A stretch of DNA of 64,000 nt from Symsagittifera roscoffensis (GCF_963678635.1 NC_087069.1:24170303-24234302), one strand, 5' to 3'. Shown: positions 44,020 through 53,905, counted from the stretch's first letter. Notes: generated by a model from the letters alone, not told the origin. Made by a program: numbers and translations.

Positions 44020-46113
44020 TCAGCCTATACTTAAATAATATTTCTTATGTAGATATACTTGTATGTTCGTATCAGAGAATATCACGTGTACAAGCGCGTA
44101 CAATTCCCGAGGATGCAGTCTTCCTCTATTTGGATCGTACACTGGAAGCGAGAGCTCCTTCACGTCCATTTCCACAAGGAAGTCCCTCAGCCTCGTCAAA
44201 GACAAGACTAGGTTTTCTGGGTCCACGTGCTGCTTCTCCGTCGCCCTCGTTACCAAGAAGCACAAGTACTTTCCCGGTATCTGCGACACCGCCGGAGGTA
44301 AGGCTGCTACGCCCCCTATCCCTGGTCTTTGCTTCCAAAGGAATTCCACGTTTTTATATTCCCTCTTAAAATCTGCCGCTAGCGCCGTCCTACAACTCAT
44401 GTCTGCGGTGATTGCTACCGCACATGTTCTGTTTGTGAGTATGAAATCACTGTCTGTTAGTATTATGTTACTAGAATATTCATTTGGTAAATTAAAATAT
44501 GACTCAACTACCCTGCCTATATCAGGTTTCTTAGGTTCTTCGCCTGTTTCTGCTTCTAACTCTCCTGTTTCTCTTGCTATTCTTAATTTTTTTATTATCA
44601 AGTTTTCAGTGTGGGTAAGTCCTACCCCCACTCCCCGGACAAAAATATCCATCGGCGTCCCCGTCGATCGCATACCGGATATTAAGTCGAGATTAGAAGC
44701 TGGAATGAGTAGTCGTCCTTCCTGGGCAGCCCAGGAAGGATCATCTCGTTCGGTCTTAATGTATTTCGCGCTTTCGCGATCTACGTCTTGAATCGTAACG
44801 CTGGTCTCTTTAGGGTCTGATGTCATTTCGTTCAGCCACTCTAAGACACGCAGATTCGTCAGGTCCTGTTCATTTGACTGCTGTTGCTCATCGTCGAATT
44901 CTACCTCGGGTTTCGACCAGTCGTCAACCCACTCATCGTTGTGATCATCGACTATGTCAATGTCTTGTGACACGGTTATTTCCTCTAAACCCACTACTTC
45001 CTCCACTATTTTCTTTAGATCTATCCTATCCACTACAAAGTCGTCACCGTAAGGATTGTATTTCTTTCTTGGTCTCGTCCCGTCCTTCTGACGAGTCTGC
45101 ATCGTGAACGGAAGGTCCGGTTCGAAGTTCTTGGGAACCTCTGTCTGTTCGGGATCCTGCCAATCTTCCTCTGCGTAGGGTAAGGTTTCATCGTCCGCTT
45201 CGATCTGTTCGTTTGGATCCAGGTCCAATGGTGTATCCGTACCTTCCTCTACGACTTCGTTTCCATCGTTCTTCTCCCTGGTGCCTTTTTCATTGACCTC
45301 ACAAGCAGGATCCATCATTAGATAATCCCCTTCTTCCATGTCTGCAGGTATACGCCAGTCTTCTGTCGATGGATTGTGTGGCTTGATGTTCTCGTAGTGG
45401 GCGGCTCGGCCAGTACTCAGTCTATAAAAGCGTCCCTCTTGGTGCACCTCTGTAATCATGAAGGGTCCCCTCCATTTCTTTAGAAGCTTCTTTGTCCCTT
45501 TCGGTGGTATAACGTTCTGAAATACCCATACGTAGTCTCCCACCGAGTAAGCCTTTGCACCAGCTGCTTTCTTGTCGAATCTTTTCCTCTGCCTTGCCAG
45601 TGCCTGCTGAGTGTTTCGTCTACACAAATCGTTCAACTCCTGTTGGCGTTTGATCACATCCCTCACGTAGACCTGTGGGGACGTTTTCTTTCCCTCATAT
45701 TCTGGGTAGAAGAATGTCAAGGGTAAAGACTTCTCGTGTCCCGACAGCATCATGTGTGGACTAACTCCAGTGGTGGAGTGTTGCGTGCTATTATAAGCTC
45801 CCATCACCTGTGGATGGTATCTGTCCCAATCGGTCATGTACCTGGAACAATATACCCTCAGCATCGACACTAACGTCCTATTCTGTCTTTCCACTAGGCC
45901 ATTCATTTGAGGGTGGTATGTCGTGGAGTGAGCCTGAGCGACCTGTGAGCGTCTCATAAGCTCTTTCGTAAGCTCTCCTACGAAAGCTGTTCCATTATCC
46001 GATTGAAACGTCATCGGACAACCATGTCTTGCTATCCACGTGTTGATCAGGTGGTCGCATGTCTCTTCCGCCGAGGCAGTTATGCACCACCTCGTTGAAT
46101 TCAGACGACTCAA
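44020..46113 (-). CDS. Pol C-terminus (A): integrase end, GPF module, acidic linker, macro-like domain
   Basis: This 697-residue frame begins inside the integrase core after a 98-bp deletion. It contains FQSDNGTAF and HPQMNGLVERQ (the second Asp and the Glu), then the GPY/F-type module KLLKKWRGPFMITEVHQEG with HYENIKPH. An acidic linker of about 280 residues follows, including IFVRGVGVGLTHTEN. The macro-like domain occupies residues 548-697. The first catalytic Asp is missing, so the integrase of A is dead, while the macro-like domain is intact and ends YLHKKYYLSIG just before the spacer. Confidence 0.85.
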   Translation of the reverse strand: MSRLNSTRWCITASAEETCDHLINTWIARHGCPMTFQSDNGTAFVGELTKELMRRSQVAQAHSTTYHPQMNGLVERQNRTLVSMLRVYCSRYMTDWDRYHPQVMGAYNSTQHSTTGVSPHMMLSGHEKSLPLTFFYPEYEGKKTSPQVYVRDVIKRQQELNDLCRRNTQQALARQRKRFDKKAAGAKAYSVGDYVWVFQNVIPPKGTKKLLKKWRGPFMITEVHQEGRFYRLSTGRAAHYENIKPHNPSTEDWRIPADMEEGDYLMMDPACEVNEKGTREKNDGNEVVEEGTDTPLDLDPNEQIEADDETLPYAEEDWQDPEQTEVPKNFEPDLPFTMQTRQKDGTRPRKKYNPYGDDFVVDRIDLKKIVEEVVGLEEITVSQDIDIVDDHNDEWVDDWSKPEVEFDDEQQQSNEQDLTNLRVLEWLNEMTSDPKETSVTIQDVDRESAKYIKTERDDPSWAAQEGRLLIPASNLDLISGMRSTGTPMDIFVRGVGVGLTHTENLIIKKLRIARETGELEAETGEEPKKPDIGRVVESYFNLPNEYSSNIILTDSDFILTNRTCAVAITADMSCRTALAADFKREYKNVEFLWKQRPGIGGVAALPPAVSQIPGKYLCFLVTRATEKQHVDPENLVLSLTRLRDFLVEMDVKELSLPVYDPNRGRLHPRELYALVHVIFSDTNIQVYLHKKYYLSIG
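44023..44472 (-). other. Macro-like (TARG1/OARD1-type) domain at Pol C-terminus
   Basis: The 150 residues follow the macro-fold block order: ILTDSDF (TARG1 GDLF strand), AVAITADMSCRTALAADFKREY, GIGGVAALPP, GKYLCFLVTR, DPENLVLSLTRLRDFLVE, KELSLPVYDPNRGRL, and a terminal strand before LHKKYY. The first Asp is kept. Residues matching TARG1 Lys84 and Asp125 are Arg and Gly, and the glycine loop between the last strands is replaced by YDPNRG, which is identical in A, B and both copies of C. It is therefore likely an ADP-ribose reader or another ligand-binding module rather than a TARG1-like hydrolase. Assignment is by eye and needs a profile search. Confidence 0.6.
44609..44648 (-). promoter_or_regulatory. 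40-nt invariant block in pol, candidate central polypurine tract
   Basis: The same 40 bases occur without change at 1,883-1,922 and 4,542-4,581 (C) and, with one change, at 23,667-23,706 (B), although flanking coding sequence differs between subfamilies. The minus strand contains GTCCGGGGAGTGGGGGTAGG, a strong purine run. TGTCCGGGGAGT is also found at the PPT position next to the 3' LTR (33,903-33,917). It encodes IFVRGVGVGLTHT. Confidence 0.45.
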
Positions 46114-47098
46114 TCGATTGTAAAGGAAATCGCAACTTCCTAGGATCCTTGACCTCTTGGCATGACAGACATGCTGTCACCCATTTCTCGCATGCCTTTT
46201 TCATCCCAGGCCACTCAAAGCGCTTCAGGATCCTCTGATACACTTTGTCGATCCCTTGATGGCCCATCTGATCATGCGACCTGAATAATAGTTCTGTCTG
46301 ATAGAGTTGCGGCAACACTATCGCGTTATATTTGTATAAGACCTTGTCTTCTTCTCTTCTCCTGCAAGCCACGATCCCGTCCTTGTTCAGATATAATCTC
46401 CCCTCCTTCTGCATGAAGTATTGTCTCAGGATCCTATAGCTGTCTTCTTCCAGGTCACCTTTGTCAGGTGCACCGTTTTCTATCCACCTTTTTAGGTTGC
46501 TTGTCATGCGATCATTTCTCTGCGCCCTTAGAAGGTCCGAGAGTCTGTATCTCGCCTTCAAGTACGTCTTCATGACCCTCATCTGACTATTCAGCTCGTT
46601 GGGTTGATGTGTGTCTTCTTCCATCTTAACGCACCAAATCTTCGCCAACGGTTGTGTTTCTTGCTGAAACGGTTGAAGATCAGTCCTGACTGCCTCTTTC
46701 TGTGGCAATAAGCTCATCGAACGTTTCGATACCGCTATCGTTTCTAAGTCATCCGCTGCGTTGTCAAAGACTCTTTCGCTTGGTATTAGGTAGCGATCAC
46801 TGTCAGGATCCTGGTACACCTCTCTGTCCAGGTCTCTCGGCCGAGTTTCCACTAGTAGCGTGTGTATCGCCAGTTCTGACAGTTCGGATCCCGAACTCGA
46901 GTTCCTGTCTGAATAGGTGTCCATTCCTGAGTTTCGGGAATCATCATCCGTCGAAGAGGTTGTGCTGGAGACTGCACGCTCCTCCAGATCATGTCTGTGC
47001 TTTCTTCGCATCCATCTGAACTCCCCGGACAAAACCTTGTTCTCTCGGTCCTGTTTCTCATCAGGAATTTCCTCGTTTATCTCAGACTCCCCGCACAA
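45995..47098 (-). pseudogene. Pre-integrase linker and integrase zinc domain (A)
   Basis: The 367-residue frame has an acidic, Ser-rich linker with SGE boxes and the complete integrase zinc site: His275 and His280 in SHDQMGH, Cys310 and Cys313 in CLSC. The frame is then lost, just before the first catalytic Asp. B has an extra 98 bases here (25,143-25,240), flanked by TGCA at both ends, that A has deleted. A one-base loss near 47,160 also disconnects it from the upstream Pol frame. Confidence 0.85.
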
Positions 47099-50000
47099 AT
47101 TTCCTTGTCCCGGGTGTTGATCTTGTGATCGCTGGTTCTTCTCATCATCCTTCTCCCCGGAGAATAGTCTTGCAGCAGATTTTGTTCTACAACTTCACCC
47201 TCTTTATCCCGGTCTACAAAGGTGACGGTTTTCTTTCGCTTGCTGCTCCCCTGTTCTTTCTGTCCGTAAGAAGTACTTGTTAAAATCTCCTGGGGTATTG
47301 AGGATACTAGTTGCTGAACTATTGTCCTACAATCCCTTTCGTTCTCTTCGTGCTGTCGTCTGGACGGCATGATCTTCACCTTCTCACTGACTGTTAGCGA
47401 TGCCATTGCTGCTGTCCACTCGGGGTCATCTCTGGTCACTTCTCTTTCTAACAATCCACCCAGCATCCGCATTACTTGTGGTGTGACTTGCACCGTTTTA
47501 TCCAATAATGAGAGGCTGTTTATATTCATGCGAGAGAGTTCTTGCTGGACCAGGTTCGAGCGCAGCAACAAATCCAAGGGGACCGGGTCCTCCTTGGACA
47601 GGATCTTTATCTCGGCTGCTTTCTCTACAGGTAGCTCAGGGTGCCCTGGAATTGGATGTCCTGATTTATCCAACCATCTCGTTAAGGGAAGCTCTTCATA
47701 AGTTTCTTTGTCCAGAAACGAGAATCCCTCCTTTATTTCCGCCTGATTGGCCTGCTTCTGCTCCAATCTTTCATAGAACTCAGTTTTCTTGCTGAGGCTG
47801 TCAGCATTCTGGTGTTTATCGCGCATCCTATGTTCGATTATCATGTGGTAGCCATCCAGTCTTACTATCCATCTACCAATATAACTCTGATCCATCGAGC
47901 AGGTCTTCAACCAGGATAACGCTCTGTTGTCCACGCGTAATTTGAAGGGAGCGCTCCCCAAGTATGCACGGTACTTCTCCACAAAGGTGACTACTGCAAA
48001 CATTTCTGCTTTTGGTGCGCCATATTTCATCTCTGTGTCACTCAAGACTTTGCTGCCGTATACAATGGGACGGAGAACTGTTCTTCCGTTCCATTCTTGC
48101 TCTTGATGCAAGATTCCTGAGATTGCCACCACCGATGCGTCTGTGTCAAGAACATACATGCCCTTTTCTGTAGGCATGTCCAGCACTGGCGCTTCGCACA
48201 GTTCCCGCTTTATGTTCTCGAAAGCAACCTGTGCCTCATCGTTCCATTCGAACTTTTTCCCTTTGTTGCGCATCAGCTTCTGCATCGGGTACACCTTGTC
48301 CGCGTATCCTTTAATGAATTCACGGTAATAATTGGCAAACCCCAGGAAGCTCATTAGCTGTGTGTCCGTCCTCGGAGCCTTCCATGTCAGCACAGCCTCT
48401 ACTGCTTCTGGATCTGGCCTCACACCATGCCTGTCCACCATTCTTCCCAGGTACTTGATCGAATCTCTAAGGATTTCACATTTCGATGGTTTGCATTTCA
48501 AGCCTGCTCTTTTCATACATCCGAAGACCTCATCGAGCCGATCAATGTGATCCTCCAGGGTCGGTGTCGCTATGACTACATCATCCACGTAGCACATCAA
48601 GAGATTCCCGTACTTTTTGGTCACTCCTGTCAAAGCCTGAGCCATCAGCCTTTGAAAAGTTGCTGTTGCATTGCACAAGCCGAAGGGCATCCTCTTCCAC
48701 TGGTACAACCCCAATTCGCACGCGAAACCGGTTTTCTCCCTATCCTTTTTCCGCAAGGGAACCTGCCAGAAGGCAGAACCTAAGTCCAATGTGGTGAAGA
48801 ACTTGGCATCACCAAGTTTAGATAGGCTCTCGTCTATTCGCGGTATCGGGTACGCATCTTTTATCGTTACCGCGTTCAAGTAACGAAAGTCGCAACAAAA
48901 TCTAAGCTGCCCCCCTTTCTTTTTCGCCATTACTACTCCGCAAGCCCATGGCGATTTTGAGGGTTCTATCATGTCGTATTCAAGCAACATTTCTTTTTCC
49001 GCTCGGCACGCTTCCGATTTATGTGGCGTCATTCGCCTTGCGCCTTCCCTATGGGGAACGGCGCCCTCTTCTAGTTCGATTTCGTGTTCGACGAAATTAC
49101 AGGAACCGATGTCCGCCTTATGTTTTGAAAATACCTCGGCGTTCCGATTTAGGAGGTCCCGCAATTTTTCAAAATCTCCCTCACCTATTTTTCCTTTTAA
49201 ATGTTCTATTTCTGGCAAAACCGGTAAGCCGTCGTCCGTTTCGGATTTCATTGAAAACAATTTATGAATAGATTTTAATTCATTAATTCTCTTTAAGATT
49301 TTATCTTTATTTGCATGATAAGGACAGTCTTTCACACTATATTTCTTCGAGTTTTCTGTCTCCTCATAGTCGGTCCTCATCGGCAAGGCGTAGCCAAGCT
49401 TCTTTCCACGCTGGATTGAAACCGTGGTGTCCAGTGTGTTCAACAACACACTGACACACAGTCCGTTTCGCGTTACCGAGAAGCTCCGGCCTAAAAACAC
49501 CGAACTCTGACTATTTGGATTCGGTACTAAGCAAACCTGTTTACTATCACTCAACTCAAAATTCCTGACAAAATCTCTGCCCAAGATGAATTGGTCGGCA
49601 TCGTCCAGATTCTCTACCACCAGGAAGCTCATCCAAAGATCCCGTCCTCCCATGTGGAGGACCGTTATTGGTGTTCTTCCGGCTACGTAGATAGCTCCTC
49701 GATTGGCTGCAGCCAGTCGGAGATTCGTTGGAATCAGATCTTCCCGCGTGAAGCCCATTCTTTCCCAAGTTTTTATCGGCATCACACTCACTACCGCTCC
49801 TGTGTCCAGAAGCCCTGTGACTCCGATTTTTGTTCCGTTGGTGTCGAGCAGATGTGCTGTCACATCTGCTTCATATCCAATGTGTACTGCGTCTTGTTCC
49901 ATCATGGCGTCATGGCCTATCCTGCGGACCTTGAGTTCCTCTTCTCCCAAATAGATCTGCCCTATTTGGTCATCATCTGTTGTTACATAAGTCCTGGTGT

Positions 50001-50778
50001 AGATGCTGATCCCATCCACGTTCAGCATCACTTGATACGGCCCATAGACTTCTAGGTAGCGTCCATGAAGTTTCTTCATGCGAGGGCCACCCGTCGTTAG
50101 TAGTGCCCTCACAGCCCTCGACTCGGTGCGTGGCTCCATCTGCCTCAGATAGTCTGCATATGTGTCCAAATGCATCAAAGTGAACTCAGACGGTTCACTC
50201 AGATTTCTGATTACCTGATGCCCTGCCACCGAGATTATCGACTGTATTTTACTTCCTTGCGGTGCCATACCGAACCTCTGACCAGAGATAACATTAAGTT
50301 TCATGCTCAAGCTGCTTGGTGCTTTTGCCTCTTCAACTTCCGTTGCTTCGAAGGCGTTCAGTTGCTCCTGTAATTTTTCATTCTCCAGCTCGAGTTTCAC
50401 CTTTTGTTCAATCTCTTTTGTCACTAGTTCCTGCTGTACTCTATTTATAGCATCCCTCGCAGCTGCCCTATAATCGATTTTGAAGTCATCGGCCGCAGTT
50501 GCTGGTTCCGGTTCACGTGCTTCCTCTGTTACCGCTTGCATCTTCTTTGCCACCAGCTCTTGAGGTTTATCCTTTCTGCGTGCCTCCGCTTCACTCAAAA
50601 GTCGAGCCTTGCTGGCTTTCACTCCTGACAAAGCTTCTTCATGTCTTGGATGCTTGATGTCTGCCACTGCATCCCAGAATTGCGGACAATCTGATTTAAA
50701 ATGACCTTCCAAGTTACAAAAGAAACACCTCGGGCCGAATTTCGCAATTACTCCTCTCATGAAATCCTCATGATCCAA
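47077..50778 (-). CDS. Gag end, protease, RT, RNase H and linker (A), 1,233 residues
   Basis: Starting from a Met in Gag, the frame holds the second zinc knuckle (CFFCNLEGHFKSDC, residues 18-31), the protease (LLDTGAVVSVMP at 323, FILGRDF at 397), the RT (about 570-770; YVDD at 730-733) and RNase H (LDTD at 877, KAEM near 925, LRVDN at 950, NADSLS near 993). The linker before integrase follows. Relative to C, an in-frame deletion after FVRNFE removes about 60 residues. The frame is in phase with the Gag frame upstream, separated only by a TAA. All enzymatic motifs here look intact. Confidence 0.95.
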   Translation of the reverse strand: MDHEDFMRGVIAKFGPRCFFCNLEGHFKSDCPQFWDAVADIKHPRHEEALSGVKASKARLLSEAEARRKDKPQELVAKKMQAVTEEAREPEPATAADDFKIDYRAAARDAINRVQQELVTKEIEQKVKLELENEKLQEQLNAFEATEVEEAKAPSSLSMKLNVISGQRFGMAPQGSKIQSIISVAGHQVIRNLSEPSEFTLMHLDTYADYLRQMEPRTESRAVRALLTTGGPRMKKLHGRYLEVYGPYQVMLNVDGISIYTRTYVTTDDDQIGQIYLGEEELKVRRIGHDAMMEQDAVHIGYEADVTAHLLDTNGTKIGVTGLLDTGAVVSVMPIKTWERMGFTREDLIPTNLRLAAANRGAIYVAGRTPITVLHMGGRDLWMSFLVVENLDDADQFILGRDFVRNFELSDSKQVCLVPNPNSQSSVFLGRSFSVTRNGLCVSVLLNTLDTTVSIQRGKKLGYALPMRTDYEETENSKKYSVKDCPYHANKDKILKRINELKSIHKLFSMKSETDDGLPVLPEIEHLKGKIGEGDFEKLRDLLNRNAEVFSKHKADIGSCNFVEHEIELEEGAVPHREGARRMTPHKSEACRAEKEMLLEYDMIEPSKSPWACGVVMAKKKGGQLRFCCDFRYLNAVTIKDAYPIPRIDESLSKLGDAKFFTTLDLGSAFWQVPLRKKDREKTGFACELGLYQWKRMPFGLCNATATFQRLMAQALTGVTKKYGNLLMCYVDDVVIATPTLEDHIDRLDEVFGCMKRAGLKCKPSKCEILRDSIKYLGRMVDRHGVRPDPEAVEAVLTWKAPRTDTQLMSFLGFANYYREFIKGYADKVYPMQKLMRNKGKKFEWNDEAQVAFENIKRELCEAPVLDMPTEKGMYVLDTDASVVAISGILHQEQEWNGRTVLRPIVYGSKVLSDTEMKYGAPKAEMFAVVTFVEKYRAYLGSAPFKLRVDNRALSWLKTCSMDQSYIGRWIVRLDGYHMIIEHRMRDKHQNADSLSKKTEFYERLEQKQANQAEIKEGFSFLDKETYEELPLTRWLDKSGHPIPGHPELPVEKAAEIKILSKEDPVPLDLLLRSNLVQQELSRMNINSLSLLDKTVQVTPQVMRMLGGLLEREVTRDDPEWTAAMASLTVSEKVKIMPSRRQHEENERDCRTIVQQLVSSIPQEILTSTSYGQKEQGSSKRKKTVTFVDRDKEGEVVEQNLLQDYSPGRRMMRRTSDHKINTRDKEICAGSLR

Positions 50779-50832
50779 CTCTGACGCATCTTCGTCCTCG
50801 AGGCTAAAGCCTATTGCTTTTATGCCTTGTTG

Positions 50833-53283
50833 TTAAGTTGGGCATGCTGACACATGATGGTCTGTTGAACTGCAATTAGCACAAGAACGTCTCTTGTCCA
50901 TATCATCCCTCGGTTTGTACCAATTATTCCCTTGGTTTGCTGGTCCGTTGTTAAAATTTCCATAATTGTTCTTGTAATATCCAGATCTCGAAGGAGGTTT
51001 CATCAAAAGATACTCTTTTGATTTGAGCCTCAACTCCTCCGGTGTTGGCGCATTAGTTGATAGTGGTGTGTAATGCGTTGCTAGCATCGTACGAAGTTCA
51101 TCATTTTTCACACCATCGATGAATTTTGAGGCTACGGCCAGGTTCATCCTTCGGTTTGACTCATCCGGTTGGCTGCGTCTTCTCAGCATTTCCAAATCAT
51201 CGAGAAACTTGTCTATTGTTTCATCTTCTCGTTGCCTCCGTTTCTCGAAGCGCATCATCGCCTGGTGCCCCTGCACCCCTGATCCGAAACGGTTTAACAA
51301 GATTTCGAAGATTTTCTCAGCAGTGTCACGTTGATACTGTTTCTTGGCCATGACACAGTTCAGGGCTGTCCCTTCTAAGTTGCTGGTGAGCGCGCTGCAT
51401 TCCTGTCTCTCCGACAAGTCCTCTTCCTCGAAATGCAGCTTCATTACCTCTATCCAGGTATCAATACAGCCATCAGATTCGTCTTTGTAGCATCTTGGTT
51501 TCTTAAAGACTCTTCTGGACTTCTCACTGCGTTCATTGGTTCTTGATAACCTCGTCAGGAATGTCTCTAAAGACCTGTTCAGGGGTTCAAATGCTGTGGC
51601 CATTGCCGTAGCATCCCTTGAGTGTCCCGCTTGAGTGTCCTCACACCTTGTCGAAGGCTCTGTGTGCGGTGCATCCCTGCAATCCGAATCACCATGAGCG
51701 TTTCCCGCTTGGCCCATATGACTCCTCCTCGGGCTTGTATGCCCCATGTTGCCAGAATCGCTTCTCCCAGTCGCATGTGTGCTTTGCGTTGGTCGTTCGT
51801 TCGAGGTTTGTCTGTTCCCCGTTGAACTTGCTCTACTGTTCGGGCCCCATGCTGTATTACCCCTTGTGGCATAGCCTGATGAACTGCCCCTGCCTCTAGT
51901 GGATCCATACGTCTTCCTCCTTTGATGTTCATTGAAGTTCACCCTCGGTTCCCTGCTGGGACCTCCCGAGTTCGGCTCTCCTTCTTTTGGTCCACTCTTG
52001 CTGCTTAGTAGCCCGTCCAACCTATCCATGATAGCCTGAGTTCGCCTCTCCATCATCGCGTCTATCTTTGTGTCAAGAGACCCAAGAGACTGCTCTTGCT
52101 GAATTCTTAACTTCTCCATGTCGGCTCTTAAGCGTAACTCCCTCTGTTCCGCCTCTCTTGTCATTCGCGACAAGTTCCTCGTCATATGTTCGTCCGTTCT
52201 TTCTTTCAAGCGTTTTTCGCTTCTGCCAACTTCTTGTCTGTTGCGGTTTATTTCTTCCCGCAGACTTTCTCTTTCAATGTGAACTGCTCTTTCTAGTTCA
52301 CTCATCCTTATCGACATCTGTTCATTTTGTTCTCCTAAACTGCCTACTATGTTGTTTAAGGCTTCCTCTAGTGCTGCCCCGTTATCCATGAGTGGCGTCA
52401 CTAGTGGTGGTGTAACCCTGTCGGTCCCAGGTAACTTCGTGCTTGTCGAGATCCGGGCCTTGACTCTCTGCTTCAACGTCTTTTCATTATTTAATTCAGG
52501 ATCCATTAACGCGTTGCCAAGCCCTCTGGTTCTACTCTCTCCAGGTTGTGGCTCCGAACTTGTCCTAATCGCGAAGTCCTTTGACTGGCCCGGTGTGTTT
52601 GCCTCTTTGCTTATCGTTGTCACTACACCAAATTTGTCCATGGTTCCAGTCTCTCTTCCGACGTGTGCCTCACTCTCCTGGATCGAACTATTGAGGCTGA
52701 CTTGAGATCCAAAGTCCCCTTGCTCCTCTTCATCCTCTTCCTCCTGGGACTCACCATCGTTTCCTGCTCCTCCTCCCATGCTGAATGGAAAGATGTTTCC
52801 GAAGGTGTTCTTCATTCTTTCTGAGAACGATGATGAGGTTGTTTGTTTCCCAGTTCCGCTTGCCATCATAGTGTTATCTGTCGGAGATCTTCTAGTTGCC
52901 GTTACTTCAGTTGAGATGTCGGACAGTTCCGACATCTCCTCTCGATCCAATGTCCCGGTGGAAGTGGCAAAATCATGGCCTTGTTCTACCGGAGTAGATT
53001 CACTCGCCAGCCTTCTGCCTCTCCCTTCCAGTCCATTTACTCCCTGGTTGTCGTTCATGGTATGGTCCGTATTGACCTCCACTTCTAACAGTTCTCTTCG
53101 CTCTTCTGAGGTCTTCTGACTTCTCATTTCAACCATTCTGCCTGAAACCGTCTCCTCTTTATCGGACCGGGATCGCTTGATCCAATCCACAAAAGGATCG
53201 GTCGCCGTTTTTCTTTGCTCTTCAGGTATGAATTTTCTAGAGATATTACCTCGTTTTGGTATCCTTGACTTGTCTAGACTCAT
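50833..53283 (-). CDS. Gag polyprotein (A), ended by a nonsense codon
   Basis: The 816-residue frame starts MSLDKSRIPKRG, matching the displaced N-terminus of B. It has a Lys/Arg-rich start, acidic and Ser/Thr-rich low-complexity stretches, a coiled coil (about 270-360), a capsid-like core (DGCIDTWIEVMKLHFEE to LRTMLATHY) and the first zinc knuckle CANCSSTDHHVSAC. It stops at TAA where B and C read a Tyr codon (CPTYKQG and CTTYKQG). Translation of Pol would require reading past this stop; because the relatives lack it, it is probably a disabling mutation rather than a programmed one. Confidence 0.9.
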   Translation of the reverse strand: MSLDKSRIPKRGNISRKFIPEEQRKTATDPFVDWIKRSRSDKEETVSGRMVEMRSQKTSEERRELLEVEVNTDHTMNDNQGVNGLEGRGRRLASESTPVEQGHDFATSTGTLDREEMSELSDISTEVTATRRSPTDNTMMASGTGKQTTSSSFSERMKNTFGNIFPFSMGGGAGNDGESQEEEDEEEQGDFGSQVSLNSSIQESEAHVGRETGTMDKFGVVTTISKEANTPGQSKDFAIRTSSEPQPGESRTRGLGNALMDPELNNEKTLKQRVKARISTSTKLPGTDRVTPPLVTPLMDNGAALEEALNNIVGSLGEQNEQMSIRMSELERAVHIERESLREEINRNRQEVGRSEKRLKERTDEHMTRNLSRMTREAEQRELRLRADMEKLRIQQEQSLGSLDTKIDAMMERRTQAIMDRLDGLLSSKSGPKEGEPNSGGPSREPRVNFNEHQRRKTYGSTRGRGSSSGYATRGNTAWGPNSRASSTGNRQTSNERPTQSTHATGRSDSGNMGHTSPRRSHMGQAGNAHGDSDCRDAPHTEPSTRCEDTQAGHSRDATAMATAFEPLNRSLETFLTRLSRTNERSEKSRRVFKKPRCYKDESDGCIDTWIEVMKLHFEEEDLSERQECSALTSNLEGTALNCVMAKKQYQRDTAEKIFEILLNRFGSGVQGHQAMMRFEKRRQREDETIDKFLDDLEMLRRRSQPDESNRRMNLAVASKFIDGVKNDELRTMLATHYTPLSTNAPTPEELRLKSKEYLLMKPPSRSGYYKNNYGNFNNGPANQGNNWYKPRDDMDKRRSCANCSSTDHHVSACPT

Positions 53284-53905
53284 TTTCTATTTGTCACTTT
53301 TTAATACCTATACTTAACTCGATTGCTAGAGACTTTATAGTTTTATTAACAATAATAATGACACAACACAATAAATTCCACAAGATTATATTAAATAGTG
53401 ACCAAGAATCCCTGTATGTTGTCAGAGTACAGTTTGTATAAAATTTATTCACACTAACCGATTATCGGTCCAAAGATCTGGAAACTAGCACAATATGATG
53501 TTATCAGTCAATTTAAAAGATAGTGTATTCACTACCCAATCAAGCACAGTTTACGTTGATTTAAAATCAAAAACAAAAATATATATTGACACAATATGAA
53601 TGTATATATAAAAAAACGTATGTGTCTTGTACTCTTAGTCGGTCGCAGTACAATAGTCGAACCTGTCTTTTAAAGAAAAAGTTTTCCCTGCTTGGTGCTG
53701 CACCAAACAGACAAAACTTTGAAGGCAGTAATTTTCTCAAGTGGGCGTCTATTTCACCCACCGAGTACTGTGTTACCTATCTGCCTTCGGACTGCCCGAG
53801 CTAGACCTACTAAAATCCTCAGGGCAGTCACTTTTCCCAAAAACGTATTATGTTTCAATCCACACCAATGAGTCACGCTCTTTTTAATTTAGACTTAGTG
53901 TCGCG
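53284..53905 (-). other. Leader upstream of Gag (A)
   Basis: Non-coding, homologous to 32,361-32,983. The homology to B ends at GTGTCGCGAAT (53,898-53,908). There B enters its LTR directly, whereas A enters the 2.35-kb block. A 64-residue minus-strand frame at 53,567-53,761 is not kept in B and is not counted as a gene. Confidence 0.6.

Noticed and set aside
50828-50836. Programmed stop-codon readthrough between Gag and Pol in A
   Set aside because: B and C read a Tyr codon at the same place and the stop precedes the second zinc knuckle, so a nonsense mutation is more likely.
53567-53761. 64-residue minus-strand upstream frame in A's leader
   Set aside because: The homologous leader of B does not keep it open.
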